A stretch of DNA of 64,000 bases from an uncultured Collinsella sp. (GTDB lineage: Bacteria > Actinomycetota > Coriobacteriia > Coriobacteriales > Coriobacteriaceae): contig CAUBIC010000011.1 of the NCBI GenBank assembly GCA_958435945.1, positions 20,922 to 84,921 on the forward strand, given 5' to 3'. The translations under genes and the position numbers were made by a program. Below are positions 15,999 through 25,093 of this stretch, one piece after another; the stretch's first letter is position 1; each line of letters starts with the position of its first letter. Under the pieces are notes generated by a model. That model was not told where the DNA came from. It made no database searches and was given only the letters and a program-made list of their open reading frames with translations.

Positions 15999-17558
15999 AT
16001 GGAAACGTTGATTCTCGCCCTGCTCGCGACTCCTTTGGTGTTCTCGCTGGTCATGGCGTTTTTGCCCAAGAACACGTCCTATAACGTGTTTGCCGGTCTC
16101 AACCTGGTCTCCGTCGCAGCCGTCCTGGTGCTGTCGATTATGACGGCCGGTGACGTCCTTATGAGCGGCGACACCGCGAGCGCTCTTGGCCTGTGGTTTC
16201 ACCTCGATTCGTTGGGCGCCATCTTTGTGCTGCTCATCGGCTTTATCGGTTTTCTTACCGGGCTGTTCTCACTTCCCTATGTAAAGGCCGATATCGAGGA
16301 GGGCTCCATGCCCGCCGAGCGCGCCAAGCAGTATTTTGCGCTGTTTAGCCTGTTTGTGTTCACCATGCTGCTCGCGTGCCTGTCCAACAACATGATCCTC
16401 ACGTGGGCCGCCGTGGAGGCAACCACGCTTTCCACCGTGTTCCTCGTGGGTATCTACAAGAACAAGACGGCCCTCGAGGCTTCTTGGAAGTATGCGATGG
16501 TCTGCACCGCCGGCGTGGCCTTCGGCCTGTTCGGCACGCTGCTGATCTACGCCAACGCCGCCGACGTGATTCCCAACGCCCACGAGGCCGCATTCCTGTC
16601 GTGCGTGCTGCCGTATGCCGACCTGTTCGACCCGACGCTCATGCGCCTCGCCTTTGCGTTTATCGTGATCGGCTTTGGCACCAAGGCCGGCCTGTTCCCC
16701 ATGCACACTTGGCTGCCCGATGCCCACTCCCAGGCCCCGAGCCCTGTCTCGGCCCTGCTCTCGGGCGTGCTGCTTAAGTGCGCCATGCTTGTGATCATGC
16801 GCTTCTACGGCTTTACTATCCAGGCTGTGGGTGCCGAGTATCCGCAACTTTTGCTGTTGATCGTCGGCACGCTGTCCATTTTGGTGGCGGCGCTTTCGAT
16901 GTTTCGCCAGGACGACCTCAAGCGCCGCTTTGCGTACTCGTCTGTGGAGAACGTGGGCGTTATCGCCCTGTGCCTGGGTATCGGTGGCCCGCTGGGTATC
17001 GCCGCGGCCCTGCTGCACTGCGTGTTCCACGGCTTTACCAAGACGCTTGCCTTCTGCGTGTCCGGCAACATTCAGCACGCCTTTGGCACGCGTAGCCTGG
17101 CCAAGATCCAGGGCGTCGTCGAGGTTGCCCCCGCAACCGCCGCGCTCGCCGTCCTGGCGCTGCTCGGTCTTGGTGCCTTCCCGCCCTTTGGCATGTTTAT
17201 CTCCGAGTTCCTGACTTTTGTCGCCGGTGTTACCGCCGGTCCCATGTGGCTGGTCGTCGTGGTCGCCCTCGGTCTTACCGTGGCCATCTCCGCGCTCACC
17301 CGCATCGCGCTCAAGTCGGTATTCGGCCATGCACCCCAGGGCATGGATAAGCATGAGGCCCCAGCACTCATGCTTATCCCCGAAATCATCCTGGCTGTCA
17401 TGATCTTGTGGTTTGGCATCGCCACCCCGCTGCCTCTCGTGCACGGTGTGGAGACCGCGACCGGCATCGTGCTCGAGCAGAGCACCGAGGAACTTCACGC
17501 GACGCCGATGTACCGCGCTGTGTTCGGTACCGAGACCGCTCAGAGCGAGGTGGAGTAA
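15999..17558 (+). CDS. hyfF: Hydrogenase-4 membrane subunit F (NuoL/M/N-like)
   Basis: This is the third antiporter-like subunit, 519 residues. Motifs seen are GFGTKAGLFPMHTWLPDAHSQAPSPVSALLSGVLLK and RQDDLKRRFAYSSVENVGV, with the conserved Lys and Trp-Leu-Pro-Asp-Ala-His stretch of complex-I-type pumps. It is tightly packed: the start is 3 bp after hyfE and the stop 3 bp before hyfG, so the genes are translationally coupled. Confidence 0.94.
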   Translation: METLILALLATPLVFSLVMAFLPKNTSYNVFAGLNLVSVAAVLVLSIMTAGDVLMSGDTASALGLWFHLDSLGAIFVLLIGFIGFLTGLFSLPYVKADIEEGSMPAERAKQYFALFSLFVFTMLLACLSNNMILTWAAVEATTLSTVFLVGIYKNKTALEASWKYAMVCTAGVAFGLFGTLLIYANAADVIPNAHEAAFLSCVLPYADLFDPTLMRLAFAFIVIGFGTKAGLFPMHTWLPDAHSQAPSPVSALLSGVLLKCAMLVIMRFYGFTIQAVGAEYPQLLLLIVGTLSILVAALSMFRQDDLKRRFAYSSVENVGVIALCLGIGGPLGIAAALLHCVFHGFTKTLAFCVSGNIQHAFGTRSLAKIQGVVEVAPATAALAVLALLGLGAFPPFGMFISEFLTFVAGVTAGPMWLVVVVALGLTVAISALTRIALKSVFGHAPQGMDKHEAPALMLIPEIILAVMILWFGIATPLPLVHGVETATGIVLEQSTEELHATPMYRAVFGTETAQSEVE

Positions 17559-17561
17559 CGA

Positions 17562-19334
17562 ATGATTGAAACTGAGAACAAGGTGTATGCCCGCCGCTGT
17601 GAGAGCCATGTCGAGGCCCTGCGCCGCGCCGTTCCGGGCTGCATCGAGAAGGTCGAGTGGCAGTGCGAGGACCAGCTGACGATCACCGTCAAGCAGGACA
17701 AGCTGCCCGAGGCCGTCCACTACCTGTATTACGAGCGCTACGGCTGGATTCCCGTAATCATCGGCAACGACGAGCGCAGTCTGTGCGGTCGCTACGCCGT
17801 GTACTACGTCATCTCCATGGAGGGGGAGGACCCCGGCTGGGTGACCGTGCGCACCGAGGTCGATCCCGCCAAGATGACGTTCCCGTCCGTGACGCCCTTT
17901 GTCCCCGCCTGCGTGTGGGGCGAGCGCGAGCTTCGCGACATGTTCGGCCTGATCCCCGAGGGTCTGCCCGACCGTCGTCGCCTGGTGTTGCCCGACGATT
18001 GGCCCAGCGGCCTGTACCCGCTGCGCAAGGACTCCATGGACTACCGCTTCCGTCCCGCTCCCGCGAGCGACATGGAAAACTACGAGTTCTTGGCCGATAC
18101 CAAGGGCAAGGAGACGACGCTCGTCCCCATGGGCCCGTTGCACATTACTTCCGACGAGCCCGGCCACTTCCGCCTGTTCGTTGAGGGCGAGACGATCGTC
18201 GACGCCGACTACCGTCTGTTCTACGTGCACCGCGGCATGGAGAAGGTCGCTGAGACGCGCCTGAACTATGACGCCGTGACGTTCCTCGCCGACCGCATCT
18301 GCGGCATCTGCGGCTGCGCCCACTCGGTGGCCTATGCCGAGGCCGTCGAGCGCGCCCAGGGCATTCATGTCCCGCCGCGCGCCCAGTACATCCGCGCCAT
18401 CATGCTCGAGGTCGAGCGCCTGCACTCGCATCTGCTCAACATTGGCCTGGCGTCGCACTACACGGGCTTCGACTCCGGCTTCCAGCAGTTCTTCCGCGTC
18501 CGCGAGAAGTCCATGGACCTGGCCGAGAAGCTCTCCGGTCACCGCAAGACCTACGGCCTCAACGTGATCGGTGGCGTGCGTCGCGACATTTTGGCCGAGC
18601 AGAAGCTTTCCACGCTCACGACCATCCACCAGCTGCGCTCCGAGGTTCAGGAACTCGTCGACGTCTTGCTCTCCACGCCCAACTTTATTGAGCGTACGAG
18701 CGGTATCGGCATCTTGGACCGCAAGATCGCTCGCGACTTCTCGCCGGTCGGCCCGCTCATGCGTGGCTCGGGCTATGCCCGCGACGTGCGCTTTGACCAT
18801 CCCTTCGACGGCTACGCCGATCCGGACGTCCAAAAGATGCATGCTGCCACGGCAGACACCTGCGATGCCTTCGGCCGTACCGCCGTTCGCATCCAGGAGG
18901 TCTACGATTCGATCGACATGATCGAGACCATGCTCGAGAACTGCCCGTCGGGCCCCATCCTCACCACGGATTGGGAGTACACCCCGCACAAGTACGCCAT
19001 CGGCGCCACCGAGGCGCCGCGCGGCGAGGACGTGCACTGGGCCATGCTCGGCAATAACCAGAAGTGCTACCGCTGGCGCGCCAAGGCCGCAACGTACAGC
19101 AACTGGCCGGTCCTGCGCTACATGTTCCGCGGCAACACCGTGGGCGACGCGGCGCTGATCGTCGGCTCGCTCGACCCGTGCTACTCCTGCACCGACCGCG
19201 TGACGGTGACCGATGTCGCCGCCAAGCGCGACCACGTGCTCGACAAGGAGCAGTTCGAGAACGTCTGGCGCGACAAGTCGCCGCTTGCGGGCGAGGGCAC
19301 CATGGCTGCTCCGCTCGATGAGGAGGCGCTCTAA
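17562..19334 (+). CDS. hyfG: [NiFe]-hydrogenase large subunit of formate hydrogenlyase (HycE/HyfG)
   Basis: This 590-residue fusion has an N-terminal 30-kDa NuoC-like domain (about residues 1-170, with ERELRDMFGLIPEG) and a NuoD-like [NiFe] large subunit. The nickel ligands are present: C247 and C250 in RICGICGCAHS, and C540 and C543 in DPCYSCTDR near the C-terminus. About 47 residues follow, the likely tail removed by HycI after Ni insertion. It evolves H2 from protons using electrons from formate. Neighbour spacing is 3 bp or less on both sides. Confidence 0.97.
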   Translation: MIETENKVYARRCESHVEALRRAVPGCIEKVEWQCEDQLTITVKQDKLPEAVHYLYYERYGWIPVIIGNDERSLCGRYAVYYVISMEGEDPGWVTVRTEVDPAKMTFPSVTPFVPACVWGERELRDMFGLIPEGLPDRRRLVLPDDWPSGLYPLRKDSMDYRFRPAPASDMENYEFLADTKGKETTLVPMGPLHITSDEPGHFRLFVEGETIVDADYRLFYVHRGMEKVAETRLNYDAVTFLADRICGICGCAHSVAYAEAVERAQGIHVPPRAQYIRAIMLEVERLHSHLLNIGLASHYTGFDSGFQQFFRVREKSMDLAEKLSGHRKTYGLNVIGGVRRDILAEQKLSTLTTIHQLRSEVQELVDVLLSTPNFIERTSGIGILDRKIARDFSPVGPLMRGSGYARDVRFDHPFDGYADPDVQKMHAATADTCDAFGRTAVRIQEVYDSIDMIETMLENCPSGPILTTDWEYTPHKYAIGATEAPRGEDVHWAMLGNNQKCYRWRAKAATYSNWPVLRYMFRGNTVGDAALIVGSLDPCYSCTDRVTVTDVAAKRDHVLDKEQFENVWRDKSPLAGEGTMAAPLDEEAL

Positions 19335-19335
19335 T

Positions 19336-20052
19336 ATGCTGAAGCTTTGGAAGGTTAACGCCAAGGCCGGCGACGCGACGGTCAAGTACCCGTTTGCGCC
19401 GTTCCCCACTAACAAGGACATGCGCGGCAAGCCCGAGCACAATGCCGAGCTCTGCATCGCCTGCGGTGCCTGCGGCGTGGCATGCCCGGCTGATGCCATT
19501 CGCATGGACACCGACCTTGCGGCCGATACCATCACCTGGTCGATCGACTACGGTCGTTGCATCTTTTGCGGCCGTTGCGAGGAAGCTTGCCCCATGGAGG
19601 CCATCAAGCTCACCGAGGAGTTTGAGCTGGCCGTCATGAGCAAAGACGACCTCACCAGCAAGAGCGTCTACACCCTCGAGCACTGCTCGCGCTGCGGCAA
19701 GCCGTTTGCCCCGCACAAGGAAATCGACTACGCCAAGCGCCTGCTGCAAAAGACCGGCGGCATGGAGGCCATCCAGGCCGCCCGTACCGTCGGTATGTGC
19801 CAGGAATGCAAGCGCGAGCTCGACGCCCTGCGCGCCGCCTCGGCCGTAAAGACCGGCAACGCTGCCGGCATGGCTGCCAACGAGACGCTTGCGTCCGGTG
19901 AGCCCCAGGGCCCCGGCATGGAGTATCTGGGCGGCCACGGCGTGAACCCGGAGTATGTCGACCGCGAGCTCAACCCCGATGCGCCCGAGATTCCCGCCGG
20001 TCCTGCGCCGGTCGAGGGCATCATCATGGATTTTGAAACGAAGGAGGAGTAA
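19336..20052 (+). CDS. hyfH: FHL electron-transfer ferredoxin (HycF/HyfH, NuoI-like)
   Basis: The 238-residue protein has two [4Fe-4S] motifs, CIACGACGVACP (near residue 39) and CIFCGRCEEACP (near residue 76), as in NuoI. A second cysteine pair group (HCSRCGKPF and GMCQECKREL) could bind a further metal such as zinc; this C-terminal extension is typical of HyfH-type proteins. ATG 19336 sits 1 bp after the hyfG stop. It connects the formate dehydrogenase ferredoxins to the [NiFe] module. Confidence 0.94.
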   Translation: MLKLWKVNAKAGDATVKYPFAPFPTNKDMRGKPEHNAELCIACGACGVACPADAIRMDTDLAADTITWSIDYGRCIFCGRCEEACPMEAIKLTEEFELAVMSKDDLTSKSVYTLEHCSRCGKPFAPHKEIDYAKRLLQKTGGMEAIQAARTVGMCQECKRELDALRAASAVKTGNAAGMAANETLASGEPQGPGMEYLGGHGVNPEYVDRELNPDAPEIPAGPAPVEGIIMDFETKEE

Positions 20053-20054
20053 CC

Positions 20055-20837
20055 ATGGCCGAACCCACGCTTTTGCCCGAGCGGCTCCAGTACCGCCCGA
20101 CCAAGATCGAGCTCGACGAGAGCATCGAGAAGGCCAAGGCGACCCTTCTTAAGAAGATCAAGCGCTCGGTGTACGTCTACCGCGTTGACTGCGGCGGCTG
20201 CAACGGCTGCGAGATCGAGATCTTCGGTTCCATCACGCCCGTCTTCGACGTCGAGCGCTTCGGCATCAAGGTCGTGCCCTCGCCCCGTCACGCCGATGTG
20301 CTGCTGTACACCGGCGCCGTGACGCGTGCCATGCGCATGCCGGCCCTGCGCGCCTTTGAGGCCGCACCCGATCCCAAGATCGTGGTGTCCTATGGCGCGT
20401 GCGGCTGCACTGGTGGCATCTTCTACGACAACTACTGCGTTTGGGGCGGCACGGACAAGATTCTGCCGGTCGATGTCTACATCCCCGGCTGCCCGCCCAG
20501 CCCCGCGCAGACCATCTACGGCTTTGCCATGGCGCTCGGTCTGCTGGACCAAAAGCTCCATGCCGAGACCACGGTGGAGGCCGCCGGCGAGCAGGCCGAT
20601 ATCCTGCACCCCGGCGTGCCGCACAAGCTGCGCGTTGCCATCGAGCGCGAGGCTCGCGCCATGAGTGGCTACCGTTACGGCCGCGACCTGGCGAACGAGT
20701 TTATGGATACGCTCGAGGGCGCGCCCAAGGGCGATATCCGCGGTGCCATGGCGCTGCTCATCGACAAGCAGGACGATCCGCGCCGCGTCGAGGTGTACTC
20801 GGCGCTGCAGGATCTGGTGCTGGCCGGAGGTCGCTAG
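20055..20837 (+). CDS. hyfI: [NiFe]-hydrogenase small subunit (HycG/HyfI, NuoB-like)
   Basis: The 260-residue NuoB-like subunit carries the proximal [4Fe-4S] cluster with DCGGCNGCEIEI (near residue 51), SYGACGCTGGIF and IPGCPPSP. No Tat signal is present, in line with a cytoplasmic-facing FHL. A C-terminal extension of about 90 residues lacks recognisable motifs. The next gene starts directly at the stop. Confidence 0.95.
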   Translation: MAEPTLLPERLQYRPTKIELDESIEKAKATLLKKIKRSVYVYRVDCGGCNGCEIEIFGSITPVFDVERFGIKVVPSPRHADVLLYTGAVTRAMRMPALRAFEAAPDPKIVVSYGACGCTGGIFYDNYCVWGGTDKILPVDVYIPGCPPSPAQTIYGFAMALGLLDQKLHAETTVEAAGEQADILHPGVPHKLRVAIEREARAMSGYRYGRDLANEFMDTLEGAPKGDIRGAMALLIDKQDDPRRVEVYSALQDLVLAGGR

Positions 20838-21419
20838 ATGGAGCTCACGGACCGCTCTGGTTACTTTGCGGGTCCCGGTATGCTCGGCGGCTCCTTTGGC
20901 GATGCCTCGCGCGCAAGCGACGAGGCCGCCGAGGGCGTCGCCGACCCCTGCCTGGGTCATGCGCCCGACCAGGTGGTCTTTTACGAGCTCACGCGTAAGT
21001 TTGTGGAGACCGAGGAAGACGTTCCCCAGGAGGCCTGCGACGTGCTGTACTACACGCTCGCCGTGGGCCACCACACCGGCGTGCTCGATTGCTTTGAGCC
21101 GCGCCTGTCGGTGCCGGTGGATGTGCTCTATTCGCTCGTCGACGCGTTGCCGGAGGGGGAGGCCAAGACCAAGTTCGAGGCCATCCGTTCCTTTGGCGAG
21201 TGCCAGCTCGACAAGGCGGCAGTGCCGTCGCTGCTCGAGGCCTGCGATGCGCTGCTCGACGAGCGCGGTTTTCGCGGGTCGGCCAAGGCCGGCATCTCGG
21301 TGTTCGACGACGACTTTGGCCTGCATGCCCAGCAGGTCGCGTTTCTGATGAAGTTCCGCGATCTGGTTGAGCGCGTGCGCGATGTGTCGGGCGTGTATCT
21401 GACGGGAAGGTTGCAGTAA
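20838..21419 (+). CDS. hycH: Formate hydrogenlyase maturation protein HycH
   Basis: The 193-residue soluble protein lacks cofactor motifs. Sequence features such as DQVVFYELTRKFVE, YYTLAVGHHTGVLDCF and a position between the small subunit and the maturation protease match HycH, which assists large-subunit maturation in E. coli. Its start abuts the hyfI stop and its end overlaps hycI by 1 bp. Assignment rests on synteny plus modest sequence resemblance. Confidence 0.82.
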   Translation: MELTDRSGYFAGPGMLGGSFGDASRASDEAAEGVADPCLGHAPDQVVFYELTRKFVETEEDVPQEACDVLYYTLAVGHHTGVLDCFEPRLSVPVDVLYSLVDALPEGEAKTKFEAIRSFGECQLDKAAVPSLLEACDALLDERGFRGSAKAGISVFDDDFGLHAQQVAFLMKFRDLVERVRDVSGVYLTGRLQ

Positions 21420-21922
21420 TGGGTCGCGTTGTGGATGCTCGTGTGAACGGCGCCCCGTTTGCGGGTATCGTGCTCACGGCGGGAAGCGTGCTGCGTGCCG
21501 ACGATGCCGCCGGCCCCGTGCTCTCCAAAAAGATGGAGGACGCGCCCATCGCCGGTTGGTACACCATCGACGGCGGGCAAACGCCCGAGGACGACATCAT
21601 CGAGGTCAAGCGCGAGCGTCCGCCGCGTTTGGTTTTGGTCGATGCCGCCGACATGGCGCTGCCCGTCGGCGCCATCCGCTTGCTCGACAAACGTGACGTG
21701 GCCCGCAAGTCGATGTTCACCACGCATTCGCTCCCTTTGTCGATTCTGATCGAGGAAATCGAGCAATCGTGCGAAGATATCGTCTTCATAGGGATTCAGC
21801 CGGGCGACACGGAGTTCTACAACCCCATGTCCCCGGAAGTCTTTGACGCCGTCGACGCCGTGTACGACGCCGTGGCCGCCAACGACTTTTCCCACTTTGT
21901 CCGCTTGGGGCAAGAGCAATAG
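21419..21922 (+). CDS. hycI: Hydrogenase maturation endopeptidase HycI
   Basis: The 167-residue protein shows the nickel-sensing protease pattern: GIVLTAGSVLRADDAAGP (in place of GN-x2-D-D), an acidic residue in VLVDAADMAL and histidine in FTTHSLPLSILIEEI. Such proteases trim the C-terminal tail of the large subunit after Ni insertion. The motif has GSVLRADD instead of the usual G-N-x-L-x-x-D-D, so one canonical Asn is Ser here. It overlaps hycH by one base. Confidence 0.88.
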   Translation: MGRVVDARVNGAPFAGIVLTAGSVLRADDAAGPVLSKKMEDAPIAGWYTIDGGQTPEDDIIEVKRERPPRLVLVDAADMALPVGAIRLLDKRDVARKSMFTTHSLPLSILIEEIEQSCEDIVFIGIQPGDTEFYNPMSPEVFDAVDAVYDAVAANDFSHFVRLGQEQ

Positions 21923-21961
21923 GAGCGCTTGTCCCCGCTGATTAGGAAAGAAGTGATTGAC

Positions 21962-22801
21962 ATGGCAGATTCCAAGGCAGAATATCCCGCTCCCGATTGC
22001 CTGGCGCCTGCCGCGATCGAGGCCAAGACCGAGACCGCCGGCGTGACCAAGGCCAACCTGCCGGTCGCAAAGGCCTTTCTGTTGGCAATGTTCGCCGGTG
22101 CGTTCATCGCCTTCGGCGGCCTGTTCTTTACCGTGTTCTTGAGCGATAGCACGCTGGGCTGGGGCGCCCAGCGCGTCGTGGGCGGCCTGTGCTTTTGCCT
22201 GGGCCTGGTGCTGGTGCTGGTGTGCGGCGCCGAGCTGTTTACCGGCAATTCGCTTATGGTCTGCGCACTCAAGAGCAAAAAGATCACCCTGGTCCAGATG
22301 CTCAAGGCATGGCTAGTCGTGTGGCTTGGTAACTTTGTCGGTGCCCTGTTCATCGTCTTTTTGGTGTACATGGCCGGCATTTACAAGCTCAACGGCGAGG
22401 CGGTCGCCAATTCCATGGTGAGCGTCGCCGCCGGCAAGGTGACGATCGACTGGGTGACGATCTTCTTCCGCGGCATCCTGTGCAACATCTTTGTGTGCCT
22501 GGCCGTGTGGATCGGTACCGCCGGCAAGACTGTGGTCGATAAGGTTGTGGGCATTCTGCTGCCCATCGCCGCCTTTGTGGCCTGCGGTTTTGAGCACTGC
22601 GTCGCCAACATGTACTTTTTGCCCATGGGTGCCGTGATGCACGCGTGCGGCTATGGTGCCAAGGTCGCCGGCGCCGATGCGCTCAACGCTGCGGGCATTG
22701 TGTTTAACCTGTCCGCCGCCACGCTGGGCAACATCGTGGGCGGCGCGGTTCTGGTCACGCTCGGCTACTGGTTTATCTACGCCAAGAAGTCCGAGGCGTA
22801 A
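21962..22801 (+). CDS. focA: Formate/nitrite transporter family channel
   Basis: The 279-residue protein has about six membrane helices and FNT motifs: AGAFIAFGGLFFTVFLSD, CGAELFTGNSLMVCAL, WLGNFVGALF and AFVACGFEHCVANMYFLP. It probably moves formate across the membrane to or from the FHL. ATG 21962 follows AGGAAAGAAGTG; upstream in-frame TTG codons are less likely. It is the last gene of the FHL operon, followed by a strong terminator. Confidence 0.94.
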   Translation: MADSKAEYPAPDCLAPAAIEAKTETAGVTKANLPVAKAFLLAMFAGAFIAFGGLFFTVFLSDSTLGWGAQRVVGGLCFCLGLVLVLVCGAELFTGNSLMVCALKSKKITLVQMLKAWLVVWLGNFVGALFIVFLVYMAGIYKLNGEAVANSMVSVAAGKVTIDWVTIFFRGILCNIFVCLAVWIGTAGKTVVDKVVGILLPIAAFVACGFEHCVANMYFLPMGAVMHACGYGAKVAGADALNAAGIVFNLSAATLGNIVGGAVLVTLGYWFIYAKKSEA

Positions 22802-22823
22802 GGTACCGTCTGTTTGACGTTGG

Positions 22824-22859
22824 GCCTCCCGCGGGGCGTTGCCGTGCGGGAGGCTTTTT
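22824..22859 (+). terminator. Terminator at the end of the FHL operon
   Basis: GCCTCCCGC (22824-22832) pairs with GCGGGAGGC (22846-22854), followed by TTTTTG. Confidence 0.9.
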
Positions 22860-22923
22860 GGGTCTGGGGCTCGTTGTCGGGCTGTTGGCCTGTTGTGTTT
22901 GGCTGATGAAAGGGGTAATCGAG

Positions 22924-25041
22924 ATGGCATCTGCTGTGAAGCGTGACGGTCGCGCCGTGGTGACCACATGCGGGGGATGCTATGCCGATTGCGCCTTTGC
23001 GGCACGCGTTGAGGACGGTCGCGTGGTGGCCGAGTTGCCGGTGTCGGGGCATCCGTGCGCGGCGCGTGCCCTGTGCGCCCGCGGACGGCATCGCCTGGCA
23101 ATGCCGTTTGACGAGCACGACCGGATTTTGCATCCCATGCGACGCCGCCAGGATGGCTCGGGGTTCGATGTGATTTCGTGGGATGAGGCGTTCGCGCAGA
23201 TCGCAGCGCGCCTTGGGGAGATTGTTGACGGGCATGGTCCCCGTGCGCTGGGCATGACGCTCGGCGTGCCCTCGTTCGACCGTTACTGGGCGTATCGCTT
23301 TATGCATGCGCTGGGCTCGCCCAACGTATACGGTGCCGACGGTGCCTGCGAGGTAAGCCGACTTACCGGCTGGGAGCACAGCTTGGGCTATAGTCCCGCC
23401 TCCGACCTGGCGCATACCGATTGCATCATGTATCTGGGGCGCTCCATTGTCGATTCGTCGACGATGGGGGCCGTTGATGCGCTCAACGATGCCCGTCGCC
23501 GTGGGGCGAAGATTATCGTGGTCGACCCCCGGCGCAGTGGCTCGGCTGCGCTTGCCGACCGCTGGCTGCGCGTGCGCCCGGGCTGTGACCTGGCCTTGCT
23601 GCTGGGCATTGCACATGTGCTCATTGCCGAGGGCCTGTACGACCACGAGTTCGTTGCCCGCTACACCACGGGTTTTGACGAGCTGGCGCAGGCGGCTGCT
23701 GTTTGGACGCCTGAGTGGGCCGAGTCGATGTGCGACGTGCCGGCGGACGATATCCGAGCGACTGCGCGTGATTTGGCTGCCGCGGCGCCTGCTGCGGTGG
23801 TGGACGCTGGCTTTCATGGTGGCATCGGTATCGCGTATGCCAACAGTACGCAGACGGCGCGAGCTATCTGCATGGTTGATGTGCTGCTGGGCTGTATTGG
23901 ACATGCGGGCGGCGCGCTCAATCCACCCACGCCGCTCGTGTTGGGCGACCTCGATCCCGCACGCTTTGCGACGCCGCCGGTGCCGCGCGGGCCCAAGCTG
24001 GGGTCCGAGCGCTATCCACTGGTCGATCCGGTGCGCGGCCTGTGCACGACCATCGGTCAGTCGATTCTTGCCGGCGATTTGCGTGGGCTCATCGTCTATG
24101 CCAGTAACCCCGGCGCGGGCTATGGCAACGCGCAGGCTTGGTTGGGTATTTTGCAGCAGCTCGACTTGCTCGTGACGATTGATATTCGCTGGTCCGAGAC
24201 GGCGCGCGCTTCTGACTTCGTGCTGCCCGATGTGACGTATCTGGAGGCCGACCGTGGCTTGGGAACGGTGACAGGCGCCAACGATACGCGCGTGTTCTAC
24301 CGCAATGCCGTGCTGCCCGTGCAGCATGGCGACACGCGTCCCGGCCGGGAGATTTTTGCCGGTCTGGCGCAGGCGTGTGGCATGGGCGAGTACTTCCAGT
24401 TTACGTCTGACGATCTGGCGGCTGCCCAGGTGGCGCCTTTTGGGATCAATCTTGACAAGCTCAAGGAGCGCGGCTGGGCCGACACGGGTGTTGCGTTGCC
24501 GTCGCGTACGGGCGAGCCGGCGATTCCCTTGGATGGCGGCAAAATTGCGCTGGCAAGTGACGTATGGGAGCGTGCCGGCTTGGGATGCGTGCCAGATTGG
24601 ATCGCGCCGATGGTGGAGCCCAGCCCGGGGACGTTTCGCCTCATTAGCGGCAATCGACCCTTTGAGTCGCATACCTCGCGCAGGCTGGCGGCGGCTGGCG
24701 CCGCCGAGACGGGCTCGGATCTTGATGCCGTGCAGATGAATGCCGATGCCGCTGCGCGCATGGGCATTGCCGATGGCGAGGTCGTCGAGCTTGTGAGCGA
24801 CATGGGCCGCGACCGCGTGCGCGTGGAGACGACGCCGTATCTGCATCCGGCGTCCATCTTCACCTCGGCCGCCCCCGGCGGGCGTTCGTTTGGTGCCGAT
24901 GCCGGTGGCGCTCAAGCCTTGGGCGTGGGCCCACTCGACCATACGCCGCTGCGCTGGGACCCGTTGACGGGTGCCGCGCTCACCCAGGAAAACGCCGTTC
25001 GCGTGGAAAAGATCGCGGCGCGCGAGGATAATAACGAGTAA
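22924..25041 (+). CDS. Molybdopterin oxidoreductase of the DMSO reductase family, substrate unknown
   Basis: The 705-residue protein has an N-terminal [4Fe-4S] motif (CGGCYADCAF, then CARGR) and the molybdopterin fold (YLGRSIVDSS, VVDPRRSGSAALAD, C-terminal dinucleotide-binding domain). The metal-ligand region reads ADGACEVSRLTG, so a Cys ligand rather than Sec is likely and it is closest in feel to the thiosulfate/polysulfide reductase branch. There is no signal peptide and no adjacent dedicated FeS or membrane subunit. It may use the FHL ferredoxins, or act as a formate dehydrogenase-like accessory; I cannot assign a substrate. The ATG follows GAAAGGGG. It sits between the FHL terminator and selA. 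Confidence 0.85.
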   Translation: MASAVKRDGRAVVTTCGGCYADCAFAARVEDGRVVAELPVSGHPCAARALCARGRHRLAMPFDEHDRILHPMRRRQDGSGFDVISWDEAFAQIAARLGEIVDGHGPRALGMTLGVPSFDRYWAYRFMHALGSPNVYGADGACEVSRLTGWEHSLGYSPASDLAHTDCIMYLGRSIVDSSTMGAVDALNDARRRGAKIIVVDPRRSGSAALADRWLRVRPGCDLALLLGIAHVLIAEGLYDHEFVARYTTGFDELAQAAAVWTPEWAESMCDVPADDIRATARDLAAAAPAAVVDAGFHGGIGIAYANSTQTARAICMVDVLLGCIGHAGGALNPPTPLVLGDLDPARFATPPVPRGPKLGSERYPLVDPVRGLCTTIGQSILAGDLRGLIVYASNPGAGYGNAQAWLGILQQLDLLVTIDIRWSETARASDFVLPDVTYLEADRGLGTVTGANDTRVFYRNAVLPVQHGDTRPGREIFAGLAQACGMGEYFQFTSDDLAAAQVAPFGINLDKLKERGWADTGVALPSRTGEPAIPLDGGKIALASDVWERAGLGCVPDWIAPMVEPSPGTFRLISGNRPFESHTSRRLAAAGAAETGSDLDAVQMNADAAARMGIADGEVVELVSDMGRDRVRVETTPYLHPASIFTSAAPGGRSFGADAGGAQALGVGPLDHTPLRWDPLTGAALTQENAVRVEKIAAREDNNE

Positions 25042-25093
25042 TTGACTCAGCTGATGCATTCGACTGATCCACGTTTCTTTTGAAAGGCCGCAC

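Noticed and set aside
16269..19535. 1088-residue minus-strand ORF antisense to hyfF-hyfG-hyfH
   Set aside because: A shadow frame caused by high GC at third codon positions; low-complexity His/Arg/Gly-rich product with no domain, opposite well-recognised genes.
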